Below, one piece after another: positions 53,572 to 62,352 of a stretch of DNA of 64,000 nt. The position numbers were made by a program, and so were the translations under genes. Origin of the DNA: an uncultured Prevotellaceae bacterium (lineage in GTDB: Bacteria > Bacteroidota > Bacteroidia > Bacteroidales > Muribaculaceae); contig CAMVBJ010000017.1 in the NCBI GenBank assembly GCA_947165675.1, positions 1 to 64,000 of the forward strand. The letters are read 5' to 3'. Position 1 is the stretch's first letter; the number at the start of each line of letters is the position of its first letter. The notes beneath the pieces were generated by a model. That model did not search any database and was not told where the DNA came from. It saw only the letters and a program-made list of their open reading frames with translations.

Positions 53572-54426
53572 ATGACTATGAGCAAGAACTTTATTTTCGT
53601 CCTTCTGGCAATGACCGCTCTCTGGTCTTGCGGTAACAATGGTAACACCAACCAAGTCAGCGATGACCCCAAGGTCACTGATAGCACTTTGTGCCAGTTC
53701 AGTAATCTTGATGTGGAGAAAATGTTCTCCTACGTCGATGATGACGGCGACACGCTGTATTATGACAACTCTTTCTCGGCGTTCTGGCCCCTGGCCATCA
53801 ATGGCAAGCCCTGCCCTCAACTACAGCAGGCCCTTTACAGAGCAATGACCGACAGTGCTGAACTCAATCAGTTGGACAAGGTCATTGATTTCCTGCTGAA
53901 TCCAGCCAACTACACTGAGATTGAAGCCGAACGGTTTACTCCCGTCAACGCCGTCATGCAGGATGATCGCAAACTCTCGACTAACGAGATTGACGTGGTC
54001 ATGCAGAGCATGAACGACCGCCTGCTCCTCTACCACCTGGCTACATTCTCCTACATGGCTGGGGGTGCCCATGGCACCTATGCCCACAACTATGTGACCT
54101 ATGACCTCAAGACCGAGAAAGCGGTTGAATTTGATGACGTGATTGCCGACACAACCCTGCTGCGCACTGCAATCCTCAAGGCCATCAAGAACACCTACAA
54201 CTATGACAAGGATGACCTGTTCATCCCCGACAACGGACTGCTACCCCTGCCGCGCGACTTCTACATCGAGGGCAGTGTATTCCACGCCGTTTATCAGGTC
54301 TATGACATCGCCAGCTATGCCCAGGGTGCCATCGATGCTCCCATCTACCCCTACCTGCTCAAGCCCGAGGAGATGAAACGCCTCTACACCCCCTACGGCC
54401 AAGAACTCATCGACTACACGGACTAA
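53572..54426 (+). CDS. DUF3298 (RsiV-like) lipoprotein
   Basis: This 284-residue protein has a signal peptide and lipobox (LWSCGNNG). Residues about 50-180 look like DUF4163, and about 195-280 like DUF3298 (VTYDLKTEKAVEFDDVI and YDIASYAQGAI). The pattern YMAGGAHGTYAHNYV is a hallmark of this family, whose fold includes lysozyme-binding RsiV of Bacillus. The function in Bacteroidetes is unknown. A lone ATG at 53572 is followed by a second at 53578. It ends 13 bases before the convergent LuxR-type gene. Confidence 0.85.
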   Translation: MTMSKNFIFVLLAMTALWSCGNNGNTNQVSDDPKVTDSTLCQFSNLDVEKMFSYVDDDGDTLYYDNSFSAFWPLAINGKPCPQLQQALYRAMTDSAELNQLDKVIDFLLNPANYTEIEAERFTPVNAVMQDDRKLSTNEIDVVMQSMNDRLLLYHLATFSYMAGGAHGTYAHNYVTYDLKTEKAVEFDDVIADTTLLRTAILKAIKNTYNYDKDDLFIPDNGLLPLPRDFYIEGSVFHAVYQVYDIASYAQGAIDAPIYPYLLKPEEMKRLYTPYGQELIDYTD

Positions 54427-54439
54427 CAATACCTGGGCT

Positions 54440-55195
54440 CTACAACAGTCCCTGATTGGTGACAACGGTCAGTGCCTCGGTAATGCTGCGCACGCCCAGC
54501 CGCTCAAACATCGCCCGCTTGTAGGTCTTGACAGTATCTAACGCACGACACATCTTGTCGGCAATCTGCGGTACGGTATAACCCTGCGCACTCAGGATGA
54601 GTACCTGCTTTTCCTGTGGGCGCAGGGTAATGCTTTTGCGCTCTTGCCAGCGGTGACTGTCAATGTCATACTCCCAATAGACCGGCTGTCCTTTCTTGCG
54701 AAATTCGATGTGACCAGGAGTATCGTGATGAGACAACGACACCACGCACATGGCCAGCCACGCCCGACCGTCGGGCGCGAGGGCAAACGGCGTGATCTTG
54801 TGGTTTACCAGATAGCAATCTTCACCGTTCCTGATATGGAAGTCATAGCTCATGAAGCAGCGACTGCGATCATCCAAGGGTTCCTCGTTGAAGCGCTTGA
54901 AACCCACTTCGTTGATCTCGGTCAACATGGGTTGTTCCTCGGCTGGTACATGGTCGATATACAGGCGGTAGCCCATCTGCTTCACCTCCTCGGCAGTATG
55001 ACCGCACAGGAACAACGGATTGCTCGCCACGTGCAGGAAACCTTGCCGGAGGTAGTCGATGACGTATATACTCTGGTAAGTGGCATTGGCCATCGCATCA
55101 ATGGCGCGTATCATGGGATCGAGATGCTGGTATCGATCGTCATCAATACCCTCAACACTGTTGGTCAACGTAAAAAAGTCCTCAACTTTAGCCAT
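54440..55195 (-). CDS. PAS-LuxR type helix-turn-helix regulator
   Basis: The track's start (55219) lies within the promoter; the ATG at 55195 (MAKVEDFFTLTN) is preferred, giving 251 residues. A PAS-like sensor region (about 30-155) precedes a LuxR-type helix-turn-helix (about 185-250: LRPQEKQVLILSAQGYTVPQ and RALDTVKTYKRAMFERLGV). It has no receiver domain, so it is not a classical response regulator. It diverges from the first barrel gene, and the twin sites at 55312 and 55362 lie between them. This position makes it the best candidate to bind those sites, which is inference. Confidence 0.87.
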   Translation of the reverse strand: MAKVEDFFTLTNSVEGIDDDRYQHLDPMIRAIDAMANATYQSIYVIDYLRQGFLHVASNPLFLCGHTAEEVKQMGYRLYIDHVPAEEQPMLTEINEVGFKRFNEEPLDDRSRCFMSYDFHIRNGEDCYLVNHKITPFALAPDGRAWLAMCVVSLSHHDTPGHIEFRKKGQPVYWEYDIDSHRWQERKSITLRPQEKQVLILSAQGYTVPQIADKMCRALDTVKTYKRAMFERLGVRSITEALTVVTNQGLL

Positions 55196-55220
55196 ATCGG
55201 TTTTCAGGTTTATAGTCATG

Positions 55221-55251
55221 CAAAGTTACCCCAAAAGCCTCGCCCAGCCAA
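55221..55251 (-). promoter_or_regulatory. Promoter of the PAS-LuxR regulator
   Basis: On the minus strand, TAACTTTG (55221-55228) follows TTG (55249-55251) by 20 bases. The start codon at 55195 lies 26 bases downstream. Confidence 0.6.
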
Positions 55252-55311
55252 GCGATGAAACTTAAAAAGCCTTATCATTAAGAAGCAGTAACTCAAACCC
55301 AGGATTTTTAA

Positions 55312-55407
55312 CACCCTAAAGTGTGAAAATGCGGTATCATTAGCCGGGAATTGCAACTTTTCACCCTTTAGTGCGTGTCTCTATTGTACTTGGTCTCGAT
55401 AATTTTG
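55312..55407 (+). promoter_or_regulatory. Twin-site regulated promoter of the first barrel gene
   Basis: CACCCTAAAGTGTG (55312) and CACCCTTTAGTGCG (55362) are direct repeats spaced exactly 50 bases. TAATTTTG (55400-55407) lies 38 bases after the start of the second. The expected -33 position holds GTGTCT, not TTTG, so activation by a bound protein is likely. The same layout is found at 59707-59801. Confidence 0.75.
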
Positions 55408-55431
55408 CCATCGAACAACCAAAACAGAGAC

Positions 55432-57753
55432 ATGATTATGATCCAAAGATTAATTTCAATTATTCTAACTATCATAGCGGCACTCGCCGCTATGGCTGGT
55501 ACAATTACCGGTCGTGTACTGGACGAGAACCAAGTGCCGATGCCCTATGCCAACGTGGTGTTGATGAATCGCGTTGACTCGGCATTTGTGCAAGGTACGG
55601 TGACCGGCGAGGATGGTATATTTTCCCTAACGACCGATTGCGATGACTGCCTGTTGAAGATTTCCAGTGTGGGCTATGCCACCCGCTGGGTGGAAACGAA
55701 TGGCGCAAGTGCTGGCGACATCGTGATGCAGCCCGATGCCGCGTTGCTGGGCGAGGTGGTAGTGGAGGGGGAGCGCCCCGTCCACAAATTGGGTAGCGAG
55801 GGATTGCTCACGAGTGTTGAGGGCACCATTCTGAGCAAGCTGGGCACCGCCGAGGATGTGCTGCGCAACATCCCGGGCGTGCTGAAGAAGGACGGTGGCA
55901 AGCTGGAAGTCTTCGGCAAGGGCACACCGCTCATCTACATCAACAACCGCCTCATGCGTGATGCCAGCGAACTCAATGAGTTGAAATCACAAGACATCGT
56001 CAGCGTTGAGGTAATTACCAACCCTGGCGCAAAATATGATGCATCGGTGCAGAGTGTCATCCGCATCAAGACGCGCAAGGTGCAAGGCGAGGGATGGGGC
56101 GGACACCTGCGCAGCAGTTTCTATCAGGGCGAAATGTCGCGCACCTACAATGCCTTCCTCTGGAACTACCGCCACCATGGATTAGACATCTTTGGTACGG
56201 TCAGCGACTTTGAGAACGGCTGGTTGCAGAAGTACCGCATTACCCAGGACGTTGCAGCCGACACCATCTGGCATCAGGACAATCACGGCCGCAGCCAGGG
56301 TAATTACAACATCTTGCGTTTGGTTTTGGGAACCAATTACCAGTTCAATGACAAGCACTGGGTGGGCTTCCAATACACCAGCAGCATCAGGATCTATGAT
56401 AAGAGCACTGGCCGTTTTGTGGCCGACGTGCTGGCCGATGGCAATTTCTATGACCACCTCGAGACTAACAATGTGGAGGAAACGTCCCATAACATGCCAC
56501 ACTCGCTCAACATCTATTATAACGGCGAGGTGGGCAAGACCAGCATCGACTTTAATGCCGATTACTACTTCAACAAGACGCATGCACGCAACAGGGATGT
56601 TGAGGAAAGCCAGGAGTGGGACGACCGCTCGCTCCACAGCGTGAACAACGTGAGAAATGAACTCTTTGCCAGCAAACTCGTCCTCTCGTGGCCCCTGTGG
56701 AACGGCACGCTGACTGCGGGTGGTGAGGCCAACTACACCCACCGCAACGATGACTACTTCAACTCCTTCCACCTGGTGCCCAGCAGCGAAACCGAGGTCA
56801 AGGAGCAGAACTACAGCGTTTTTGTCGAGTATAGCCGCATGACGCCCATTGGGCAAGTTCGGGGAGGCTTGCGCGATGAGTATGTCAAAACTGGCTACTA
56901 CAGCCAGGGCGTCCTCATCGACGGCCAGAGCCGCCACTTCAACCACCTGTTTCCCAGCGTGTCGCTCTCGACCCGAGTGGGCAACGTCAAGGGGTTATTG
57001 AGTTATGCGATGAAGATACGCCGCCCCACCTACTTTGAGTTGAGCAACATGACCTACTATTCCAACCGATTTACCTGGCAGTCAGGCAACCCTTATCTGA
57101 AGCCCACGATTATCAACAACGTGTCACTCGACGCGACCTGGAAGTTCCTCTCGCTCAACGTGAGTTATTCCCACCTGCGAGACGTGGTCATGCAACTAGG
57201 CCGCCAGGTCGAGGGACACGAATCCACCACGCTCATCTATCAGGACAATATCGACAAGAAGGATGTCCTGAGTGCCAGCCTGACTGCTGCGCCACAATTT
57301 AGCCTCTGGCACCCGCAATTGACCCTCTCGGTCATGAAGGAATGGATGAGGATTCCCATGCCCACTGGCTATTACAGCCCCGAGCGACCCATCTGGAGTG
57401 CCCAGTGGAGCAACACCTTCAAGTTCTCGCCATCGTGGACAGGCTCGCTCTCCCTTGACTGGCAAGGAAAGGGAGACATTGAGAACATCAGCAGCCGTAG
57501 CCATCAATTTGACTTGTACATTGGCCTGACCAAGACATTCCTGGATGACCGTCTGTCGGTCAAGGTAGCAGGACATGACCTGTTTCACCGCAATGGTCAG
57601 GACGTACTGGTGCACTTCGGCGAATTGACCTTGTGGCAACACCGTACCAACGAGACCCGCTATGCCGAGGTGACCGTGCGCTACCACTTCAACTGGACGC
57701 GCAACAAGTACAAGGGCACTGGTGCCGGAAATAATGAGAAAAACAGACTATGA
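55432..57753 (+). CDS. Outer-membrane barrel protein, paralogue 1
   Basis: The start at 55432 (MIMIQRLISIILTIIAALAA) follows the promoter; the track's 55375 is upstream of it. This protein of about 773 residues has a signal peptide, a carboxypeptidase-regulatory-like domain (about 20-110) and a plug-like region (LRNIPGVLKKDGGKLEVFGK and PLIYINNRLMRDASELNEL). An OMP_b-brl barrel follows to the end. It closely resembles paralogue 2 at 59836 (same domain order, ends YKGTGAGNNEKNRL versus YKGTGAGSSEKERL). No STN domain is present, unlike the barrel at 27518. The ligand is unknown. Confidence 0.88.
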   Translation: MIMIQRLISIILTIIAALAAMAGTITGRVLDENQVPMPYANVVLMNRVDSAFVQGTVTGEDGIFSLTTDCDDCLLKISSVGYATRWVETNGASAGDIVMQPDAALLGEVVVEGERPVHKLGSEGLLTSVEGTILSKLGTAEDVLRNIPGVLKKDGGKLEVFGKGTPLIYINNRLMRDASELNELKSQDIVSVEVITNPGAKYDASVQSVIRIKTRKVQGEGWGGHLRSSFYQGEMSRTYNAFLWNYRHHGLDIFGTVSDFENGWLQKYRITQDVAADTIWHQDNHGRSQGNYNILRLVLGTNYQFNDKHWVGFQYTSSIRIYDKSTGRFVADVLADGNFYDHLETNNVEETSHNMPHSLNIYYNGEVGKTSIDFNADYYFNKTHARNRDVEESQEWDDRSLHSVNNVRNELFASKLVLSWPLWNGTLTAGGEANYTHRNDDYFNSFHLVPSSETEVKEQNYSVFVEYSRMTPIGQVRGGLRDEYVKTGYYSQGVLIDGQSRHFNHLFPSVSLSTRVGNVKGLLSYAMKIRRPTYFELSNMTYYSNRFTWQSGNPYLKPTIINNVSLDATWKFLSLNVSYSHLRDVVMQLGRQVEGHESTTLIYQDNIDKKDVLSASLTAAPQFSLWHPQLTLSVMKEWMRIPMPTGYYSPERPIWSAQWSNTFKFSPSWTGSLSLDWQGKGDIENISSRSHQFDLYIGLTKTFLDDRLSVKVAGHDLFHRNGQDVLVHFGELTLWQHRTNETRYAEVTVRYHFNWTRNKYKGTGAGNNEKNRL

Positions 57754-58094
57754 AACAGCAATTGAGATATATCGATTTGTCCTGGGCCGTCGTGGCTGTG
57801 TGCGAGAGCGAAACGTTCACGTGGCAGAACCTCGTACGTGAGGGGAATCCCATATTTAAGGTGGAACAATATGTGTTGGGCTACATGTCCTTCTGGCATT
57901 TGGCATTCATTGATAAAGAGGCGCTTGTCCCCTGTGAAGATGAGCCATTGCGGCACGCAGCCCGCCACAAGATTGAGCGATACATCGCCGAGCACCCGCC
58001 AGTGCAGCCCCTGCCGCGCTTCTACATCGTTCTGCTCGCGCAACCTTTCACACCGCTTGAGGCCGACGGGATGACCCAGGTCTATCAAATGTAG
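57750..58094 (+). CDS. Small protein of unknown function coupled to barrel paralogue 1
   Basis: This 114-residue protein starts inside the stop of the barrel gene (ATGA overlap) and must be co-expressed with it. No signal peptide or membrane helix is seen, so it is likely cytoplasmic. It contains an aromatic-rich first half (YIDLSWAVVAVCESETFTW) and I cannot assign a domain. There is no counterpart after paralogue 2, which suggests loss at that copy or a gain at this one. Confidence 0.7.
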   Translation: MKQQLRYIDLSWAVVAVCESETFTWQNLVREGNPIFKVEQYVLGYMSFWHLAFIDKEALVPCEDEPLRHAARHKIERYIAEHPPVQPLPRFYIVLLAQPFTPLEADGMTQVYQM

Positions 58095-58130
58095 ATAGTG
58101 ATGTTTTATTAATAATAGTTTCTTTTTACT

Positions 58131-58165
58131 GCTCCGTAACGCCTTAAAAAAACGGGTTACGGAGC
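58131..58165. repeat. Palindrome GCTCCGTAAC, copy A, downstream of DUF4143 locus 2
   Basis: GCTCCGTAAC and GTTACGGAGC form a perfect 10-bp stem around CGCCTTAAAAAAACG. It could terminate the barrel operon. A mutated copy lies at 59662-59694, so the two bracket the ATPase gene as the GC-rich repeats do at locus 1. Confidence 0.8.
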
Positions 58166-58180
58166 ACTATTTTTCTGATT

Positions 58181-59530
58181 CTACAATAAGGGTGTCATGT
58201 AAAGAGGAAGATAGGTTACACCATCCTCTACTTTATAGTCGGCTGCATGAAGCAAAGTAGGAGTAGCCACGTATTCACCAAACTTGTTCATACACTTCGT
58301 TAAGGACGATAACGTGTAGTTCTTGCCGCTTTTGACTTCTATTGGACGGATATTGTGGCGGCTGGTCACTTTGTCCTTTTGAAGCAAGAAGTCGATTTCC
58401 ATACGCTCTTCAGCTTTCTCTGATGACTTACTATAGAAAAAGAGCTTGTTGCCGCTGGCTATCAGCATTTGAGCCACGATATTCTCAATGAGCATTCCCT
58501 CGTTCACCTCCAGCTTACCAAAGAGCAGCTTCTGGTAAACCTCAGACGAAACAATGCCCTTTTCATCGAATGCATGACTGATCAACAAGCCCGTATCGTT
58601 CATGTAACACTTCATTGTCGTGCGGTCTTCGTTCATCTTCAACCCTATATTTGGCTCAGTCGAATTGTAGCAGATGTTGACAACTCTTGCGTCCTTCAGC
58701 CAGAAGAACGCATCGTCCCAGTCGCGATATTTCGCACCAGGCTTGAGGGCCGACAACCGAAACTTCTTTTCATGCTTGGATAGTTGAGGAGGAATCTGGT
58801 CGAAGATTGACACAACCTTGTCGGCTATCTCACCTGCATAATTAAAGATGTCATTACGATAGATAGTCAACACATCACGCTTTGCAGCATCTACAGCATC
58901 AAAGTCCTTAGTCTCAACGTACTTCTTGACTGCTTGAGGCATTCCGCCCACTATCATATAGAGCCGGAAAGCATCCATAGCCCGACGATGGAAAGTCTGC
59001 CCCATTGGCTTATGCTCTGCATACATCTTCCGTATCAAGTCCATCAGCATGTCGTTTCCTGTAGCCCAAAGGAACTCTTCAAAGTCCATCGGGTACATTT
59101 GTATAGAACGCTCTTCTGATGGGAGCACGATGCCCTGTGTATTTTTCCTGATGCTCACCAGCGAGCCAGTCTCAATATAGTCATATCGACCATCAGCCAC
59201 CAGAAACTTGATGGCTGCTCTCGCCCTGGGACATAACTGTATCTCGTCGAGGATGATTAGCGATTTGCGTTCATGGAGTCTCACCTTGTAGTGCTGACTC
59301 AGATAGAGGAAAAGCGTATCGAGGTCTTCCAGATACAGGTCAAACCAGTCTCTGACCATCTGGGGAGCCTTATTGAAGTCGATGAGGATATATGACTCGT
59401 ACTCATTCTTGCCAAACTCCTCTACGATATAACTCTTTCCGATGCGCCGAGCGCCCTCTACGAGTAGTGCTACTTCACCGTTTCTTTTCTCCTTCCAGTC
59501 AAGGAGTTGCTGATAAATTTTACGTTTCAT
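58181..59530 (-). CDS. AAA_14 / DUF4143 family ATPase (locus 2)
   Basis: The start MKRKIYQQLLDWKEKR at 59530 matches the KRKLYEQML region of the locus 1 protein; the track start (59569) adds 13 residues from the repeat region. About 449 residues: P-loop GARRIGKSYIVEEFG (about 26), Walker B LIILDEIQLC (about 93), and a C-terminal DUF4143 part with EIDFLLQKD and IRPIEVKSG, again giving a D-x(n)-ExK pattern. The gene is on the minus strand, between the plus-strand barrel paralogues. It therefore interrupts their tandem arrangement. The two DUF4143 proteins are related but well diverged, so this is not a recent local duplication. Confidence 0.88.
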   Translation of the reverse strand: MKRKIYQQLLDWKEKRNGEVALLVEGARRIGKSYIVEEFGKNEYESYILIDFNKAPQMVRDWFDLYLEDLDTLFLYLSQHYKVRLHERKSLIILDEIQLCPRARAAIKFLVADGRYDYIETGSLVSIRKNTQGIVLPSEERSIQMYPMDFEEFLWATGNDMLMDLIRKMYAEHKPMGQTFHRRAMDAFRLYMIVGGMPQAVKKYVETKDFDAVDAAKRDVLTIYRNDIFNYAGEIADKVVSIFDQIPPQLSKHEKKFRLSALKPGAKYRDWDDAFFWLKDARVVNICYNSTEPNIGLKMNEDRTTMKCYMNDTGLLISHAFDEKGIVSSEVYQKLLFGKLEVNEGMLIENIVAQMLIASGNKLFFYSKSSEKAEERMEIDFLLQKDKVTSRHNIRPIEVKSGKNYTLSSLTKCMNKFGEYVATPTLLHAADYKVEDGVTYLPLYMTPLL

Positions 59531-59546
59531 AACGATACCTTCTGTA

Positions 59547-59632
59547 CCTTTTTGAGATTTCTGTTCCAATATATTTTACACCTTTTTGAGATTTTTTGAC
59601 GATGCAAATATACACCTTTTTGAGATTTCTCG
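59547..59632. repeat. Three iterons with 34-bp period, core GAGATTT
   Basis: The plus-strand core GAGATTT occurs at 59554, 59588 and 59622, exactly 34 bases apart, in the context ACCTTTTTGAGATTTCT. The array abuts the ATPase start. The core is the complement of the AAATCTC core at locus 1, so relative to the gene the array is inverted between the two loci. Confidence 0.85.
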
Positions 59633-59661
59633 CAACAAGATTGCTATTTTATGTTTTTGCT

Positions 59662-59694
59662 CCTCCGTAACGGCAAAAAAATGGGATTACGGAT
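59662..59694. repeat. Palindrome CTCCGTAACG, copy B, upstream of DUF4143 locus 2
   Basis: CTCCGTAACGGC, AAAAAAATGGG and ATTACGGATC align with copy A at 58131-58165 with small changes. It lies 1,531 bases from copy A, directly before the promoter region of barrel paralogue 2. Confidence 0.75.
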
Positions 59695-59706
59695 CGGCCA
59701 TTTTAA

Positions 59707-59801
59707 CACCCTAAAGTGTGAAAATGCGGTTTCGTTAGCCCCGTGTTGCAACTTTTTGCCCTTTAGTGTGTGTCTATAGGGTAAACGGCTGGATAATTTT
59801 G
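59707..59801 (+). promoter_or_regulatory. Twin-site regulated promoter of barrel paralogue 2
   Basis: CACCCTAAAGTGTG at 59707 and TGCCCTTTAGTGTG at 59757 are spaced 50 bases. TAATTTTG (59794-59801) follows 37 bases after the start of the second, and GTGTCT lies at the -33 position. This matches the first barrel promoter nearly base for base. Confidence 0.75.
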
Positions 59802-59835
59802 CTGCCGACACGATGACAACTCAAAAAAGACCTAT

Positions 59836-62151
59836 ATGACAATGAAACGAAACCTTTTCACTCTGATGATGGCAATACTGGTCGCGATAACGACCGTTGC
59901 CCAAACGTTTAGGGGCTGTGTGGTCGATGAGAAGCAGGCCCCGATCCCCTTCGCTAATGTGGTACTGCTCAATGCCAGTGACAGCGCCTTTGTGGCTGGT
60001 ACGACGACCGACACCGATGGCCGATTCACCCTCATGAGTAGCACAGCCAATCCATTGGTTAAAATTTCCTATCTTGGTTACAAAACGCGAGTGCTTATGA
60101 CCACGGGCATTGACCTGGGCACCATTGTGCTGGAACCCGAGGTGACTGAGTTGGGCGAGGTCGTTATCAAGGCACAGCGTCCCGCCTTTAAGCTGACGGC
60201 CGAGGGCCTCAAGACCGAGGTGGAGAACACCCTGCTGAGCAAAGTGGGTACCGCCAAGGCTGTGCTCGAGAACCTGCCTGGCGTGCAGCGCAAGAAGGAT
60301 GGCCTGGAGGTCTTCGGCAAGGGCACACCGCTCATCTATATCAACGGTCGGAAACTGCAGAACCAGACGGAACTGGACCAACTCAGCAGCGAGGACATCC
60401 AGAGCGTGGAACTAATCACCAGCCCGGGTGCCAAGTATGACGCCACGGTCGAGTCGGTCATCTTGATCAAGACCAAGCGGCCTCAGGGCGAGGGCTTCAG
60501 CTTCAATACCCAGGCGAGCTACTATGTGGGCAAGGGTCCCGACTTGGCACTGGGTCTGAACTGGAACTACCGCCACAAGGGGTTGGACGTGTTTGGCAGC
60601 GTTTGGTACAACGATAACCGGAACATCGAGGACGACGACTTCACCTTTGATGTGCAGGCCGACACCGTGTGGCGTCTGAATGAGCATTCCGACATCAAGA
60701 GCCACTTCAACTCGATTTACACCTCAGCGGGCGTGAACTACATCTTCAACGACCGGCACTCAATGGGGTTCAGGTATGACACCAAGGCTTATTTCCTGCA
60801 ACGCACCCGCGGCTCCTTCACCGCCGACGTGATGGCCAATGGCGCTTTCTATGACCACCTGGACAACAAGATACACATGTCCACTAAGTCCAATATGCCT
60901 CACACGCTCAATGTGTATTACAACGGCAAGGTGGGCAGCACCTCAATCGACTTCAACACCGATTACGTCTTCTACAAGGACCGAAAGAGACAGCTCAACG
61001 ACGAGGTGAGCCAGCAGCAGGAAAGCCGCACGGTGACCAGCACCAGCATCGTGCGCAACCAGCTATGGGCAGCCAAGCTCGTCCTCTCGTGGTCGCTCTG
61101 GGGTGGCAACCTGCAAGTGGGCACCGAGTATGACCACACGCGCCGCAACGACGACTATATCAACCCCGAGCAGGTCGTCCCCACGTCCTACACAGAGCAG
61201 AAGGAGCGCAATTACATCTTCTTTGCCGAGTATGCCCATCCGTTGCCCTTCGGCCAGTTGAGGGTGGGGGTGCGCAACGAGAACGTCTCCAGCAACTACT
61301 ACAGCCAGGGCAAGCTCATGGCCGAGCAGAGCCGCAACTACCACCATTTCTTCCCCAGTGTGGGGCTGATGGCGCGGGCAGGCAATGTGCAACTCATGCT
61401 GAACTATGCAATGAAGATCAAGCGTCCCAGCTACTGGCAACTGCGTGGCAGCGTCACCTATGCCAACCGCTTCACCTGGGACAGCGGCAATCCTCTGCTC
61501 AAGCCCACCATCAACAACGAGGTGTCGTTCATGGCGATGTTCAAGTGGGTGAATCTGATGGTGGGCTACAAGCATGACCGCGACGTGATCGTCAATGTAG
61601 CACATGAGATACCAGGCAGCGAGGCCACCACGCTGATGAGCAATGAGAATGTGGATCATGAGGATGCCATGCGCGTGATGCTCACGCTCTCGCCTCGATG
61701 GGATTTCTATCAGCCGTCACTCACCTTGGGCATGATCAAGGATTGGATCAAGATTCCTTCACCCATTGGCTTCATCTCACCCAAGAGCCCCATCTACCTC
61801 GTGCAGTTCAACAACAATTTCCAGATTCTACCGACCCTGACAGCCAATGTCAATTTTGATTTCACGAGCCGTGGCACCATGCAGAACGTCACACTTACAA
61901 AACCAATCTATCGACTCAACATTGGAGCCACCAAGACATTCTTGAACGACCGCCTGTCCGTCAGTATAACTGGTTACAACCTACTCAATGCCCAAGAAAA
62001 CGTTAAGTTGCAATACGGCCTGCGCACCATGTGGCACAGCCAGCACCGCGACACTCGCGAGGTGGAGTTCACAGTGCGCTACAAGTTCAATGCCGCCCAG
62101 AGCAAGTACAAGGGCACCGGCGCAGGCAGCAGCGAGAAAGAACGCCTGTAA
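59836..62151 (+). CDS. Outer-membrane barrel protein, paralogue 2
   Basis: This 771-residue protein has a signal peptide (MAILVAITTVAQ), a carboxypeptidase-regulatory-like domain (about 22-110), a plug-like region (ENLPGVQRKKDGLEVFGKGT) and an OMP_b-brl barrel. It is a paralogue of the protein at 55432, with the same length, the same ending (YKGTGAGSSEKERL) and the same upstream sites. A DUF4143 ATPase unit lies between the two genes. It has no downstream partner gene; after its stop there are about 130 bases without a gene before the tRNA-Asp promoter. Confidence 0.88.
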   Translation: MTMKRNLFTLMMAILVAITTVAQTFRGCVVDEKQAPIPFANVVLLNASDSAFVAGTTTDTDGRFTLMSSTANPLVKISYLGYKTRVLMTTGIDLGTIVLEPEVTELGEVVIKAQRPAFKLTAEGLKTEVENTLLSKVGTAKAVLENLPGVQRKKDGLEVFGKGTPLIYINGRKLQNQTELDQLSSEDIQSVELITSPGAKYDATVESVILIKTKRPQGEGFSFNTQASYYVGKGPDLALGLNWNYRHKGLDVFGSVWYNDNRNIEDDDFTFDVQADTVWRLNEHSDIKSHFNSIYTSAGVNYIFNDRHSMGFRYDTKAYFLQRTRGSFTADVMANGAFYDHLDNKIHMSTKSNMPHTLNVYYNGKVGSTSIDFNTDYVFYKDRKRQLNDEVSQQQESRTVTSTSIVRNQLWAAKLVLSWSLWGGNLQVGTEYDHTRRNDDYINPEQVVPTSYTEQKERNYIFFAEYAHPLPFGQLRVGVRNENVSSNYYSQGKLMAEQSRNYHHFFPSVGLMARAGNVQLMLNYAMKIKRPSYWQLRGSVTYANRFTWDSGNPLLKPTINNEVSFMAMFKWVNLMVGYKHDRDVIVNVAHEIPGSEATTLMSNENVDHEDAMRVMLTLSPRWDFYQPSLTLGMIKDWIKIPSPIGFISPKSPIYLVQFNNNFQILPTLTANVNFDFTSRGTMQNVTLTKPIYRLNIGATKTFLNDRLSVSITGYNLLNAQENVKLQYGLRTMWHSQHRDTREVEFTVRYKFNAAQSKYKGTGAGSSEKERL

Positions 62152-62279
62152 GAGAAATACCTGTTTCATTTTTCGTTATCACACCATCTACCCGAATGAT
62201 TTTACTTAATTTATTACATTGTATATCAAGTATTTAAAAGATGGTGTGATATTTTTTTGAAAAATTTATCGCAAAATCC

Positions 62280-62310
62280 TTTGCCAATTCAAAATCTTGC
62301 AGTACCTTTG
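62280..62310 (+). promoter_or_regulatory. Promoter of tRNA-Asp
   Basis: TTTG (62280-62283), exactly 19 bases, then TACCTTTG (62303-62310). The tRNA begins 42 bases after the -7 box. Confidence 0.75.
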
Positions 62311-62352
62311 CAGTCGCTTTGAGAAAGAAATGACTCTTGGCAATCACATGTT

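Noticed and set aside
55375-55431. Longer N-terminus of barrel paralogue 1 (MSLLYLVSII)
   Set aside because: It lies upstream of and across the -7 box, so it would not be on the transcript. The signal peptide begins at 55432.
59531-59569. Extra 13 residues (MEQKSQKGTEGIV) on DUF4143 protein 2
   Set aside because: They fall in the iteron region and have no counterpart in family members; the start at MKRKIYQ matches the first copy.
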